The notes: generated from the sequence alone by a model not told the origin. A stretch of 64,000 nt of DNA from Georgfuchsia sp049276455 (GCA_049276455.1 JBASWL010000024.1:33732-97731), one strand, 5' to 3'; counted from the first letter of the stretch, positions 32,810-42,863 are shown. A program made the numbers and translations.

Positions 32810-33662
32810 CAGGCAATCTCACGTAAATGGGCGCCAGCGCCTCGTTCTGGGTAATTTCAATCAGGCATTCGCGCGCCAGTTCGAGAATGGCGATAAAGCT
32901 AACCACCAGCGCAGGGGCACCTGTTGCCACATCGAACAGGTCTTCGAAAACCATGAAACCGTGGCCCTGGAGTTTGCGCAGGATGCTTGCCATGTACTCG
33001 CGCACCGACAATTCCTCGCGCTTGATCCTGTGGTGCTGCATCACGCGCGCCTGCTTCATGAGGCCAAGCCAGGCCAGTTGCAGATCGTGCAGTGACACAT
33101 CGGGCTGGCGCTCCGCTACCTCGGTGGCGATCCACACCGTCACGGTTTCGTAATCTCGGCCGGCCTGCGGCAATGCATTGATGCGTTCGCCTGCTGCTTT
33201 CATTTGCTCGTATTCGAGCAGTCGCCGCACCAGTTCCGCCCGAGGATCCTCGGGCTCGCCGTTTTCCAGCTTGGGTGGCCGCGGCAGCAGCATGCGCGAC
33301 TTGATGTCGATCAGCATCGCCGCCATCAGCAGGTATTCGGCGGCGAGTTCGAGGTTCTTCCGGTGCATCGCCTCGACATAGACCAGATATTGCTTGGTCA
33401 ACGGTGCCATAGGGATGTCGAGAACGTTCAGATTGGCCTTGCGGATCAGATACAGCAAGAGGTCAAGCGGACCCTCGAAGGCATCGAGAAAAATCTCCAG
33501 CGCGTCGGGCGGGATGTAGAGATCGGCCGGCATTGTCGCCATCGGCTCGCCATAGAGCTTGGGCATATGGCTGTCGGCGAGGATGGCCGCAACCTCCAGA
33601 CCGGCACCTGCACCGGGTGGCGCAGGATTCAGGTTGTCGGCTGTCGGTTCGGGCATGGTCAT
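32787..33662 (-). CDS. scpA: Segregation and condensation protein ScpA
   Basis: This 291-residue kleisin has the ScpA N-terminal motif LEIFLDAFEGPLDLLLYLIR near residue 54 and DIPMAPLTKQYLVYVEAMHR. It bridges the SMC heads and binds ScpB. The first 50 residues are rich in Pro and Ala. The gene follows trpS after five bases and overlaps scpB, so the complex subunits are co-translated. Confidence 0.94.
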   Translation of the reverse strand: MTMPEPTADNLNPAPPGAGAGLEVAAILADSHMPKLYGEPMATMPADLYIPPDALEIFLDAFEGPLDLLLYLIRKANLNVLDIPMAPLTKQYLVYVEAMHRKNLELAAEYLLMAAMLIDIKSRMLLPRPPKLENGEPEDPRAELVRRLLEYEQMKAAGERINALPQAGRDYETVTVWIATEVAERQPDVSLHDLQLAWLGLMKQARVMQHHRIKREELSVREYMASILRKLQGHGFMVFEDLFDVATGAPALVVSFIAILELARECLIEITQNEALAPIYVRLPDDSALQA

Positions 33663-33667
33663 TGCGA

Positions 33668-34870
33668 TCAGTAGGAATCGAGGCCCATTGCCTCACGCAC
33701 ATCGCGCATGGTTTCCTGCGCCAGCTTGCGCGCGCGCTCGCAACCGTCGGCGATGATGTTGCGCACCAGTTGCGGGTCATCTTCATAGGCCCGGGCGCGC
33801 TCGCGCATCGGCTCCTGTTCCTTGAGTACAGCTTCGATCACCGGCTGCTTGCATTCGATACAGCCGATACCGGCACTACGACAGCCCTGCTGCACCCAGT
33901 CCTTCACTTCGCCATTCGAATAAATGACGTGAAACTGCCATACCGGACATTTGTCCGGGTCACCCGGATCGGTGCGGCGCACGCGCTGTGGGTCGGTCTG
34001 CATGGTCCGAATTTTTTTCGTGACACTTTCCTCGTCCTCGCGCAAGGCGATGGTGTTGGCGTAGGACTTTGACATTTTCTGCCCATCGAGGCCGGGCATG
34101 CGAGAAGCTTCGGTAAGCAGCGCGTCCGGCTCTACCAGGATCATCTTGCCACCGCCCTCGAGATAGCCGAACAGACGCTCACGATCGCCGTGCGAAAGGT
34201 GCTGGGCATCGTCCAACAGCGCATGGGCCAGCTCGATTGCCGATGCGTCGCCCTTTTCCTGATAGCGAGTACGCAGCTCTTCATATTTTTTGGCACGCTT
34301 GGATCCGAGTTTCTTTACCGATTCGCGCGCCTTGTCCTCAAAGCCGGGCTCACGACCATACATGTGGTTGAAACGTCGTGTCAGCTCGCGCGTAAATTCA
34401 ATGTGCGGCACCTGGTCTTCGCCCACCGGCACACGGTTGGCGCGATAAATCAGGATGTCGGCCGCCTGCAGCAGCGGGTAGCCGAGAAAGCCGTAGGTCG
34501 ACAGATCCTTGTGTTCAAGCTTTTCCTGCTGGTCCTTGTAGGTCGGTACGCGCTCCAGCCAGCCCAGCGGCGTCATCATCGACAGCAGCAGATGCAATTC
34601 GGCATGTTCCGGTACGCGCGACTGGATGAACAGCGTTGCCAGCGATGGATCAATGCCTGCTGCCAGCCAGTCGATGATCATGTCGCGGGTGCTGGCGGCA
34701 ATCGTCCCCGGCTCGTCATAATCCGTAGTCAGCGCATGCCAGTCGGCGACAAAAAACAGGCAGGGATATTCGTGCTGGAGGCGAATCCAGTTTTTCAGCA
34801 CGCCATGATAGTGGCCGAGGTGCAGCCGTCCCGTGGGACGCATGCCGGAAAGTACTTTTTCAGCGTACAT
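33668..34870 (-). CDS. trpS: Tryptophan--tRNA ligase
   Basis: This 400-residue class I tRNA synthetase has the HIGH-type motif GRLHLGHYHG near residue 14 and KMSKS in DGQKMSKSYAN near residue 216. It charges tRNA-Trp. The length is somewhat greater than the E. coli enzyme because of an insert near residues 145-180 (KLGSKRAKKYEELRTRYQEK), a feature of the longer proteobacterial form. The ATG at 34868-34870 is used; an open frame upstream would overlap the protease gene. Confidence 0.95.
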   Translation of the reverse strand: MYAEKVLSGMRPTGRLHLGHYHGVLKNWIRLQHEYPCLFFVADWHALTTDYDEPGTIAASTRDMIIDWLAAGIDPSLATLFIQSRVPEHAELHLLLSMMTPLGWLERVPTYKDQQEKLEHKDLSTYGFLGYPLLQAADILIYRANRVPVGEDQVPHIEFTRELTRRFNHMYGREPGFEDKARESVKKLGSKRAKKYEELRTRYQEKGDASAIELAHALLDDAQHLSHGDRERLFGYLEGGGKMILVEPDALLTEASRMPGLDGQKMSKSYANTIALREDEESVTKKIRTMQTDPQRVRRTDPGDPDKCPVWQFHVIYSNGEVKDWVQQGCRSAGIGCIECKQPVIEAVLKEQEPMRERARAYEDDPQLVRNIIADGCERARKLAQETMRDVREAMGLDSY

Positions 34871-34878
34871 ATTGAGAA

Positions 34879-35520
34879 CTAAAATCCGAAAAGCGATTCG
34901 ATCAAGGTCATGAACAGGCCGATCATGGGACGCAGTATCGCGTCGAGCACATGGGTCAGCAACAGCAGAATCAGAATCCACATGCCATAGCGTTCGGTCT
35001 GGGCGAACTTCAATGCCGCCCGTTGCGGCAACAGGCTGACCACGATGCGTCCACCATCAAGGGGCAGCAGCGGCAGCAGATTGAGCACCATGAACATGCC
35101 GTTCACCACAATGCCGGCCAGTGCCATCTGCCGCAACGCCTCTGAATACTGAAATTCGGCTGTGCCCAGCACCAGTTTGAGCAACAGCGCCCAACCCAGC
35201 GCCATCAGCAGATTAGCCCCCGGACCTGCTGCGGCAACCCAGAGCATATCGCGCTTGGGATTGCGCAATTTGCCAAAATTGACTGGTACTGGCTTGGCCC
35301 AGCCGAACATGAAACCGCTCAACATGTAGGTAACTGCCGGCAGCAATATCGTGCCCACTGGGTCGATATGCCGGAGAGGATTCAAGCTTACGCGGCCGAG
35401 CTTCCATGCCGTCGAATCGCCGAACATGCGGGCCACATAACCATGGGCAGCCTCGTGCAGTGTGATGGCGAAAAGGATAGGCAGGGCGGAAATCGCCAGT
35501 ATTTGAATCGAGTTTTCCAT
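34879..35520 (-). CDS. Site-2 protease family (M50) membrane metalloprotease
   Basis: This 213-residue membrane protein has the zinc motif HEAAH near residue 23 in its first transmembrane segment and LLPLLPLDGGRIVVSLLPQR near residue 150, the third-ligand region of M50 rhomboid-like S2P peptidases. It has about five hydrophobic segments and no PDZ domain, unlike RseP. It is the short form commonly found next to trpS in betaproteobacteria. The substrate is unknown. Confidence 0.9.
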   Translation of the reverse strand: MENSIQILAISALPILFAITLHEAAHGYVARMFGDSTAWKLGRVSLNPLRHIDPVGTILLPAVTYMLSGFMFGWAKPVPVNFGKLRNPKRDMLWVAAAGPGANLLMALGWALLLKLVLGTAEFQYSEALRQMALAGIVVNGMFMVLNLLPLLPLDGGRIVVSLLPQRAALKFAQTERYGMWILILLLLTHVLDAILRPMIGLFMTLIESLFGF

Positions 35521-35545
35521 GAAGTTGAATGATTTTACCAGAGCG

Positions 35546-36172
35546 CTAATCGAGACACAGCGGCGCCAGCGGTCCGCAGCCAGTACGAATCAGCTTGGGT
35601 GGCATATCATTCAGGTCAACGATGGTAGTCATGCCGATGCCGCAATGCCCGCTTTCGATCACCAGATCGACGCGTTTTTCCAGCATCTGGCGAATTTCGT
35701 CAGGTTCGGTGAGCGGCAAATCATGGTCCGGCAGTAGTAGGGTGGACACCAGCAGAGGCTCGCCCAGCGCTTCGAGCAGCGCCTGCGAAAGTGCATGGCT
35801 GGGTACGCGGATGCCGATGGTTTTGCGTTTAGGGTGCAATACACGCCGGGGCAGCTGGCGTGTACCTTCCAAAATAAAGGTATAGCTGCCTGGCGTGGAA
35901 GACTTGAGAAGACGGTACTGCGTATTATCGACTTTGGCATAGGTCGCGATCTCGGAAAGATCACGGCACATCAGCGTAAAGAGATGGTGATCGTCGACCC
36001 CACGTATGCGGCGAATGCGCTCCAGCAATTGGGCGTCACCGGTATGGCCTCCCAGCGCATAAGCAGCATCGGTGGGAAAGGCGATCAAACCACCGCCACG
36101 CACAATTTCCGCCGCCTGTTTGACCAGGCGCGGCTGTGGGTGTTCTGGATGAATGTCGAAGAACTGAGCCAT
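35546..36172 (-). CDS. Sua5/YciO/YrdC-family protein
   Basis: This 208-residue protein has the YrdC-like fold with EIVRGGGLIAFPTDAAYALG near residue 25 and SSTPGSYTFILEGTRQLPRR near residue 88. True members (TsaC) make threonylcarbamoyl-AMP for tRNA t6A. The sequence features and the neighbourhood are those of the YciO branch, for which that activity is weak or unproven. It ends 25 bases before the M50 gene and starts nine bases after the PHP gene. Confidence 0.87.
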   Translation of the reverse strand: MAQFFDIHPEHPQPRLVKQAAEIVRGGGLIAFPTDAAYALGGHTGDAQLLERIRRIRGVDDHHLFTLMCRDLSEIATYAKVDNTQYRLLKSSTPGSYTFILEGTRQLPRRVLHPKRKTIGIRVPSHALSQALLEALGEPLLVSTLLLPDHDLPLTEPDEIRQMLEKRVDLVIESGHCGIGMTTIVDLNDMPPKLIRTGCGPLAPLCLD

Positions 36173-36181
36173 GTTTCCGGT

Positions 36182-37051
36182 TCAAGGCTCTATCGTTTGG
36201 AGTCGATTTGGACGTTGAGTCTTGAACCGTGTCCAAACTGGTGTCAGGTCGTCGGGTAGCGCCTGCATTTTGCCAATATCTATCCAGCTCTCACCCGGCC
36301 CGTGAAAATCAGAACCGCACGAGGCAAGCAGATTGAATTCACGCGCCAGACGCAGCACTTCGCGCGCCTGGCCTTGAGTATGCGAACTCGACAGCGCCTC
36401 GATAGCCTCACCCCCTGCCGCGATGAATTCCACGATCAGTTCGCGCATCTCGCCCCGGCTGATGCGGTAGCGACCCGGATGCGCAATAACGGCAATGCCT
36501 CCTGCATTGCGTATCCAGCTTACCGCCTGATCGAGTTCCGCCCAGACATGGCTGACATAGCCGGGTTTGCCTTTTGCCAGCCAGTAATCGAACACGGACT
36601 TCACGTCCCGCGTATGACCAGCCTCGGCAATGAAGCGTGCAAAGTGCGAGCGGCTGATGAGAGCCGGATTCGACACGTATTTCTGGGCGCCTTCATAGAC
36701 GCCGCAGATGCCGACCTTGTCAAGCTCGGCACTCATGCGCTGGGCACGTTCGTCGCGGCCAGCGCGCACGCTGGCAAGGCCATCGACCAGCGCGCGGTCG
36801 GAGGCATCGAAATCCAATCCGATGATGTGAATAGTATGGTCGCCGCGCCACGATACTGAAATCTCGACACCACTGACAATACGCATGCCGCAGGCCAGTG
36901 CTTCAGCCTGCGCTTCAGCTACGCCGCTGACTTCATCGTGGTCGGTCAATGCAAACAGCTCGACCCCGTTGGCATGGGCGCGCCGCACCAGTTCCATCGG
37001 CGACAAGATACCGTCGGATACGCTGGAGTGGCTGTGCAGGTCGGCGATCAT
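36182..37051 (-). CDS. PHP-domain phosphoesterase (RNase AM/YciV-like)
   Basis: This 289-residue protein begins MIADLHSHSSVSDGILSPME, the HxH metal motif of PHP phosphoesterases, and has FALTDHDEVSG near residue 35 and IAVIAHPGRYRIS near residue 186. The E. coli relative YciV (RNase AM) is a 5'-3' exonuclease for rRNA maturation and 3',5'-bisphosphate nucleotides. Its stop precedes the yciO-like gene, as in other betaproteobacteria. Confidence 0.9.
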   Translation of the reverse strand: MIADLHSHSSVSDGILSPMELVRRAHANGVELFALTDHDEVSGVAEAQAEALACGMRIVSGVEISVSWRGDHTIHIIGLDFDASDRALVDGLASVRAGRDERAQRMSAELDKVGICGVYEGAQKYVSNPALISRSHFARFIAEAGHTRDVKSVFDYWLAKGKPGYVSHVWAELDQAVSWIRNAGGIAVIAHPGRYRISRGEMRELIVEFIAAGGEAIEALSSSHTQGQAREVLRLAREFNLLASCGSDFHGPGESWIDIGKMQALPDDLTPVWTRFKTQRPNRLQTIEP

Positions 37052-37911
37052 GAAACGAAGTCCTCTATCAGGCGGGCAACGGCGGCAGGCTGATCATGAT
37101 GCATGTTATGACCGGAATCGGCGAGATTGGTTTCCTTAAAATTAGGGTAGGCTTTAAAGCGCTCGCGTCCGTCAGAGCCTGGAGGAAAGAATTTACGTGT
37201 GATTATCGAATCAGCCCCTGTCACCAACAGCACCGGCGCAGTGATTCGGCGCCAGCAGGCCATCGCTTCCTCAAGCCGGTACAACACCGGATTATTCAAT
37301 TGATGCACCGGATCGATGGCAATGTCGATGCCTCCTGATCCGTTCTCGACGCCAATATGAGCGGCAAGGAATTTTGCCTGATCGGGCATCAAGCGCGGAT
37401 TGTCATCGCATAGACGCGCGACCAAATCATCCCGATCCGTATAGCCGCGGAATGCCTGTGGCTGCTTCAGCTTGCTCAGCCAGGCACCATAGCGGTCCGG
37501 CGCCTCTTCTGGCGAAGTCCGGCTCATTCCGAATCCTTCGAGATTGACAATATGGGTAATCCGCGAAGGGAAAACGCCTGCGTAAAGCGAGACGATATTG
37601 CCACCCATGCTGTGTCCGACAACCGGCACCGCCCTACCGGGCGAGTAATGATCAAGCATGGCATCAAGATCAGCCAGATAACTGGGGAAAAAGTAAGGTT
37701 CGCCCTGCCATTCAGACTTGCCGAAACCCCGCCAGTCAGGCGCAATGACACGCCAGTCGCGGCGCAACTCATCGACAACAAACTGCCACGAAGCGGAAAT
37801 GTCGCCCCAGCCATGCAGCAGCATCAATGGGGGAGCCGCTTGCTCACCCCAGCACCGGACATGCAGGCGGCGTTCGCGGACGACCAGAAACTCGGAACAG
37901 GATTGTTTCAT
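37048..37911 (-). CDS. Alpha/beta hydrolase
   Basis: This 287-residue protein has the alpha/beta hydrolase motifs: oxyanion region MLLHGWGDISASWQFV near residue 30, nucleophile elbow VVGHSMGGNIVSLYA near residue 97, Asp in LLVTGADSII near residue 230 and His in NLADSGHNMHHDQP near residue 267. The substrate is an ester or similar bond but cannot be specified. The end overlaps the PHP gene start by four bases, so it heads the leftward block. Confidence 0.9.
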   Translation of the reverse strand: MKQSCSEFLVVRERRLHVRCWGEQAAPPLMLLHGWGDISASWQFVVDELRRDWRVIAPDWRGFGKSEWQGEPYFFPSYLADLDAMLDHYSPGRAVPVVGHSMGGNIVSLYAGVFPSRITHIVNLEGFGMSRTSPEEAPDRYGAWLSKLKQPQAFRGYTDRDDLVARLCDDNPRLMPDQAKFLAAHIGVENGSGGIDIAIDPVHQLNNPVLYRLEEAMACWRRITAPVLLVTGADSIITRKFFPPGSDGRERFKAYPNFKETNLADSGHNMHHDQPAAVARLIEDFVS

Positions 37912-38099
37912 TGCAGTATTTTATCAGTCGCTCAATTCGCTGAGATTTTGCTGATGATTGCCCTGCGCCCACAGGTTACGCAGCTATATAAATTCTCAAA
38001 ATGGAGCAATGAAATCTCGCGTATGCTATCCGCTGTCGCCACCCTGATTCGCACAGAGCTTCGCGCCCTGCCCTCTTTGCTGTTCTCATCGATCTGCCA

Positions 38100-39314
38100 A
38101 TGACATATCAGGCCATTCTCACTGCGTCCATTTTTTTGCTTCTTGCCTTCGCAATCGAGCGGTTCGGCCGTGTTTCAGGCATCCCCTCTGTCATCGTGCT
38201 GATTGCCGTGGGCCTTGTGGGGAAACCGGTATTGGCGACCTTCGGGATGTCACTGGAAGGCATTGACGTCGCCGTGCCCATTCTCGGCGCAGTAGGCCTT
38301 ATTCTCATCTTATTGGAAGGTGCGCTCGACATCGAGTTGCGCCGGGAACGCCTGCGAGCGGCGGCAGGTGCCATTCTGATGGCTGTAGTTGGTTTTGTCG
38401 TATGTACCGTCGTGTTTGCCCTTGCGGCGTCCCTGATTTTATCCATGTCATTGCGGCAAGCCGCGATCCTGTCCGTGCCATTCGCCGTCATCAGCAGTGC
38501 AATAGCAATTCCCAGCAGCAGCTTCCTGCCAGCCCATGGCCGGGAGTTTGTGGTCTATGAAAGCTCCATCTCGGACATCCTGGGGGTCATGGTCTTCTTT
38601 GCCCTGGTCAACTCCAGGGGCACTGCGAAAGACGTGCTTCTGACGCTCATTGGCGGCGGAGCACTATCACTGTTGCTGGCGGCCATATGTGCAGTAGGTC
38701 TGGTGCTGATCCTGATGCGCATTGATGGCCATATCCGTTTTATTCCCTTGTTGGCGGGCCTTTTCGGCCTGTATGCAGCAGGCGAATTGATGCACTTGTC
38801 GCCGTTGATCATGGTGCTTCTGTTTGGGCTCGCCCTCAACAACCCGACCTTGATCACTCGGTTTCGACCTTTCAGGCGCTGGGTCGACAATAGCTACGAA
38901 GCCACATTGAAAGAGTTCAAATTCCTGACGCTGGAACTGACCTTCGCCGTCCGCGGTTTCTTTTTCATCCTGCTTGGCTACTGGACTGATTTGTCCGACC
39001 TGGCATACATCGAAGTATGGCTTGCCACGGCATTTATCCTGGCGGTCGTTTACGGCAGCCGATACGCCATCTTTCGCATGGTCCGCTCAGATCTGGCAGG
39101 GCCTCTGACCTGGCTTGCACCGCGCGGGCTCATTACCGTTCTGCTTTTCCTGAGCGCCGGGGAAGTATTGCAGTTGCCTCACTACCTGGAAGGAACCGTG
39201 ATGCTGGTGGTACTGGTCTCGGCGATACTGGTTGCCAGAGGTCGCTGGTGCCATAATGCAAATATCGTTACCAGAATACATCCGCAGACGAGAAGCACAA
39301 CTCCGTTTGAATGA
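38100..39314 (+). CDS. Cation/proton antiporter (CPA1-like)
   Basis: This 404-residue inner-membrane protein has about eleven hydrophobic segments and the Na+/H+ exchanger domain. It is related to NhaP but lacks the classical ND motif of the second antiporter downstream: around residue 150 it reads VVYESSISDILGVMVFFALV, with SD in place of ND. It exchanges Na+ or K+ for protons. It starts 188 bases after the divergent hydrolase start. Confidence 0.85.
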   Translation: MTYQAILTASIFLLLAFAIERFGRVSGIPSVIVLIAVGLVGKPVLATFGMSLEGIDVAVPILGAVGLILILLEGALDIELRRERLRAAAGAILMAVVGFVVCTVVFALAASLILSMSLRQAAILSVPFAVISSAIAIPSSSFLPAHGREFVVYESSISDILGVMVFFALVNSRGTAKDVLLTLIGGGALSLLLAAICAVGLVLILMRIDGHIRFIPLLAGLFGLYAAGELMHLSPLIMVLLFGLALNNPTLITRFRPFRRWVDNSYEATLKEFKFLTLELTFAVRGFFFILLGYWTDLSDLAYIEVWLATAFILAVVYGSRYAIFRMVRSDLAGPLTWLAPRGLITVLLFLSAGEVLQLPHYLEGTVMLVVLVSAILVARGRWCHNANIVTRIHPQTRSTTPFE

Positions 39315-39326
39315 GAGGAGCCTTCC

Positions 39327-39707
39327 ATGCAATTGACAATCATCACCGCCATCTTCGTCGCCCTGATCGGCGTCGTCTTTGCCATGCAGAACAATGTGCC
39401 GGTGACGGTCAATTTTCTGCTCTGGCGCTTCGACAGTTCTCTGGCCATGGTTCTGTTGCTGGCCCTGGCCTCCGGAGCCATCATCATCGCCCTGCTGACG
39501 ACACCTGCCACCCTGAAAAGGCAATGGCTTGTAAAACGCCAGAAACACATGATCAACGAGATGGAAAAGACGACAGAAAGCCTGCGTAGCCGAATTACTG
39601 AACTGGAAACTCAAATACCCGCCGCAGCAGAAGCTGAGCAACCTCCCTATATCGGGCTCAAGCAACTCATTATTGGCCATAGCGACGATTCTGCTGGCGG
39701 GCCGTAA
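39327..39707 (+). CDS. LapA-family inner-membrane protein (DUF1049)
   Basis: This 126-residue protein has two transmembrane segments (residues 1-22 and 37-57) joined by MQNNVPVTVNFLLWRFDSSL, the LapA/YciS signature, and a coiled-coil tail with KRQKHMINEMEKTTESLRSR. LapA takes part in control of LPS synthesis through LapB in E. coli. LapB is not here. GAGAGGAG precedes the ATG, 12 bases after the antiporter stop. Confidence 0.85.
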   Translation: MQLTIITAIFVALIGVVFAMQNNVPVTVNFLLWRFDSSLAMVLLLALASGAIIIALLTTPATLKRQWLVKRQKHMINEMEKTTESLRSRITELETQIPAAAEAEQPPYIGLKQLIIGHSDDSAGGP

Positions 39708-39779
39708 TCTCTTCTCCTGAAACATCCATATGGTCGAAGCGGAAGCGTCAGGCCAGCTTTGATCTGAAAGCCTAGATTC

Positions 39780-41027
39780 ATGTTCGATATTGCAGTTTCC
39801 TGTCTGGTCCTGACGGCAGTTTTGGCCTACATCAACCACCGCTTTGTCGGACTGCCGACAACGATCGGCGTCATGAGCATCGCCTTGCTGCTTTCGTTCT
39901 CTCTGATCGGGCTGGACAAACTCGGTATCGGTGTCTTTCGAGATTACGAGCAAGCTCTGCTGTCTTCCATCGATTTCTCCGATGTACTGATGCAGGGCAT
40001 GCTATCGCTGCTGTTATTCGCCGGTGCCCTGCATGTGGATCTCAGCGAGCTTCGTGCAGTTCGCTGGCAAGTCGGCATTCTTGCCGTAATGGGCACCCTG
40101 CTCTCTTCACTGCTTGTAGGCTTCAGCCTCTGGTACACCCTGCCCCTGCTCGGGGTTGCCCTGCCTCTTTCATACTGCCTGATTTTCGGCACCCTGATTT
40201 CACCAACCGACCCGATCGCGGTAATGGGGATATTGAAATCGGCTGGTGCACCGAAAAGACTCGAACTTGTCATCGCCGGCGAATCGCTGTTCAACGATGG
40301 TGTCGGCGTCGTATTGTTCTCGCTGATGGTAGCCATGGCTGCCAGCGGAGAAATCCCGACCGTAACCGAAGGCTTCATGCTGCTGTTGGAGGAAGCCGGA
40401 GGCGGCATTCTGTTTGGGCTGGCAATCGGCTATCTGACCTTCCTCATGTTGCGCAGTATCGACAGTTATCAGGAGGAGGTTCTGATCACGCTTGCTGCGG
40501 TGCTCGGCGGCTATGCACTTGCCTCCCGGTTGCATATCTCGGGACCGCTGGCGATGGTGGTGGTGGGACTGGTGATAGGCAACCATGGCCGTGCGCTGGC
40601 CATGTCGGATAAAACCAGGCAACACCTTGACATGTTCTGGGAGTTGCTGGACGAAATCCTCAACTCGGTGCTATTCGTGCTGATTGGTCTGGAGGTAATC
40701 CTGATCCCCATATCCTCTGGCTTCTTCATCGCTGCAGCATTGGTGATCCTCATTACGCTGACCGCACGCCTTGTCTCCGTTGCCGGCCCTGTCAGCCTGT
40801 TCCGCCGCACTTTCGACTTGCCGGCCGGATCGTGGCGCGTGTTGACCTGGGGCGGATTGCGAGGCGGCATTTCCGTCGCCCTTGCACTATCTTTACCTGT
40901 TAGCCCCGAGCGCGATTTCATTCTCGCCCTGACATACGCTGTCGTTGTTTTCTCGATCCTTTGTCAGGGTTTGACCATAGGGAAAGTTGTCAGGAAAACT
41001 TTGGCTGCCAAAATCACATCAGAATAA
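39780..41027 (+). CDS. Na+/H+ antiporter NhaP type (CPA1)
   Basis: This 415-residue membrane protein has about twelve hydrophobic segments and the CPA1 hallmark ISPTDPIAVMGILKSAGAPK near residue 140 followed by AGESLFNDGVGVVLFSLMVA near residue 163, with the ion-binding ND. WGGLRGGISVALALSLP near residue 358 is also conserved. It exchanges Na+ or K+ for protons in pH or salt response. Confidence 0.93.
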   Translation: MFDIAVSCLVLTAVLAYINHRFVGLPTTIGVMSIALLLSFSLIGLDKLGIGVFRDYEQALLSSIDFSDVLMQGMLSLLLFAGALHVDLSELRAVRWQVGILAVMGTLLSSLLVGFSLWYTLPLLGVALPLSYCLIFGTLISPTDPIAVMGILKSAGAPKRLELVIAGESLFNDGVGVVLFSLMVAMAASGEIPTVTEGFMLLLEEAGGGILFGLAIGYLTFLMLRSIDSYQEEVLITLAAVLGGYALASRLHISGPLAMVVVGLVIGNHGRALAMSDKTRQHLDMFWELLDEILNSVLFVLIGLEVILIPISSGFFIAAALVILITLTARLVSVAGPVSLFRRTFDLPAGSWRVLTWGGLRGGISVALALSLPVSPERDFILALTYAVVVFSILCQGLTIGKVVRKTLAAKITSE

Positions 41028-41036
41028 GCTGTCACC

Positions 41037-42710
41037 ATGAGCGACAAAAAAACAGAACCACCACTGCCATTGCCGGATTCCAACGAAACAGACCCTATAC
41101 AAGCCAGGACCAAGCCGTCATCGCATGGATTGCTGAGCATTATTCCATTGGGCCCACGTGCCTGGAAACGCTGGTGGATTGCCCTGGTGCGATCAGTCAG
41201 CCACAAGGAAATCCTTGCCAAAACCGAAGAAGACGCCACATTCACTTTCAACTATGTATTCATGGTGGCAATTGCTTCCGGTATTGCGACCATCGGACTC
41301 CTGCTCAACTCGCCGGCAGTAATCATCGGCGCCATGTTGATCTCGCCGTTGATGGGCCCCATCGTCAGTACCGGCTTTGCGATAGCCGGTTTTGATGTCG
41401 ATCTGGGCAAACTCGGCGTCCGCACGCTGCTGCTCGGAGCGCTTGCCGGGGTCGGGTTTGCCGCCGCGATCACCCTGCTGTCTCCGATCAGGGAACTGAC
41501 GCCAGAAATCATCTCGCGCACAAGGCCCAACCTGCTTGATCTGGCCGTGGCCATCCTCTCGGGCGCTGCCGGTGGTTATGCCATGATCCGCGGTCGTGGC
41601 GGTGCCATCGTCGGTGTTGCCATTGCCACCGCCTTGATGCCGCCGCTCGCTGTGGTCGGCTATGGACTGGCCTCATGGCAGTGGCCAGTCGTCCGTGGTG
41701 CGCTAATGCTGTTCATCACCAATATGGTCGCCATTGCCCTCGCCGTCGCTGCCGTCGCAGAATGGTACGGCTTCGGGCGTGGCGGCTTGCGCAAGCGCTT
41801 TGCCAGACAAGCATTGATTTCATTGCTGATACTGGCGCCTTTGGCCGTACCGCTCTATTTTTCGCTCAAGGGCATTGCCTGGGAAAGCCGTGTCCATGCG
41901 ACGGCGCGCACAGTACTAGAGAATGGTGCCATGCAGCTCAAGAACGGACAGTTGGCACAGGTACAAGTCCACTTTCGCGACGGCGAGCCTCCTTACGTGG
42001 AAGCCATCGTGGTCAGCGAGGAATCGCAGCCAGGGCTCGACGATCAATTGCGTGAAAAGATGCAAAAGGCACTGAATGAGCCGGTAACCCTGCGTCTGAC
42101 CCAATTGCATGCGGACGATCCCACCAGATTGGCGGCAAGCCTGGTAGCAGAGCAATCCATGACCGTGGCGCCCATGGAAGAACACAATATGGCTGCGGTG
42201 ATTCACAACGAAGTACCGTTTCCGCTGGCTGCCGTCGAGGCAAATGCAGAACGACGAACCGTCATTCTGGTACCGAAAAACAATGCTGATGTGGGCCTTG
42301 GCGCCTGGCGGGAAATCGAGAACCGTTTGGCAAAACGCCATGCGGACTGGCATGTCACCCTGGTGCCGCCATCAATAGTCTTTCCTGCTATCGAATTTGT
42401 GCCGAACAAGGATTTTCTCGCCCCCGCAGCTGAACAACAACTCGCTGTCGCTACTTGGGCAATAGAGCGCTGGAATGTCTCCAACGTGACACTGGTAGGG
42501 CGTGCCAGCTACACAACCCGCGGCTCACAGGCACTGTCCAGGCGGCGTCTTGCTCGTGTCAGCCAGTGGTTCGCCGATCAAGGGATTACCGTGCAGTTAC
42601 ATATAGGAAGTAAATTGCCAAAACATGAGTCAGCCGATGCTGCCATTCCGGCAGTTGAAGTGGTAATACCTACTGTCCAGCACTCGCCGCAGTCAGGCAC
42701 GAAAGAATGA
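41037..42710 (+). CDS. DUF389 membrane protein with OmpA-like tail
   Basis: This 557-residue protein has the DUF389 (TIGR00341) core in its first 290 residues, with NSPAVIIGAMLISPLMGPIV near residue 90 and about six transmembrane segments, one of them GGAIVGVAIATALMPPLAVV. The last 150 residues are soluble, and the end (LVGRASYTTRGSQALSRRRL, ARVSQWFADQGI) resembles an OmpA-like peptidoglycan-binding module. DUF389 proteins have no settled function. It begins nine bases after the antiporter stop and probably shares its operon. Confidence 0.82.
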   Translation: MSDKKTEPPLPLPDSNETDPIQARTKPSSHGLLSIIPLGPRAWKRWWIALVRSVSHKEILAKTEEDATFTFNYVFMVAIASGIATIGLLLNSPAVIIGAMLISPLMGPIVSTGFAIAGFDVDLGKLGVRTLLLGALAGVGFAAAITLLSPIRELTPEIISRTRPNLLDLAVAILSGAAGGYAMIRGRGGAIVGVAIATALMPPLAVVGYGLASWQWPVVRGALMLFITNMVAIALAVAAVAEWYGFGRGGLRKRFARQALISLLILAPLAVPLYFSLKGIAWESRVHATARTVLENGAMQLKNGQLAQVQVHFRDGEPPYVEAIVVSEESQPGLDDQLREKMQKALNEPVTLRLTQLHADDPTRLAASLVAEQSMTVAPMEEHNMAAVIHNEVPFPLAAVEANAERRTVILVPKNNADVGLGAWREIENRLAKRHADWHVTLVPPSIVFPAIEFVPNKDFLAPAAEQQLAVATWAIERWNVSNVTLVGRASYTTRGSQALSRRRLARVSQWFADQGITVQLHIGSKLPKHESADAAIPAVEVVIPTVQHSPQSGTKE

Positions 42711-42863
42711 GGCTCAATCTGTGGCAAAACTATCATCATTACCGCCTTCGCCATGGTGATTGCCAGCGTCATTGCCGGAAGGCTATGGTTAATGACATTA
42801 ACCTTTTATTACTCGGATATCTGGCGGGTGTAGTGAGAGTTTGACTGCAATTCCAGTCTGGGA

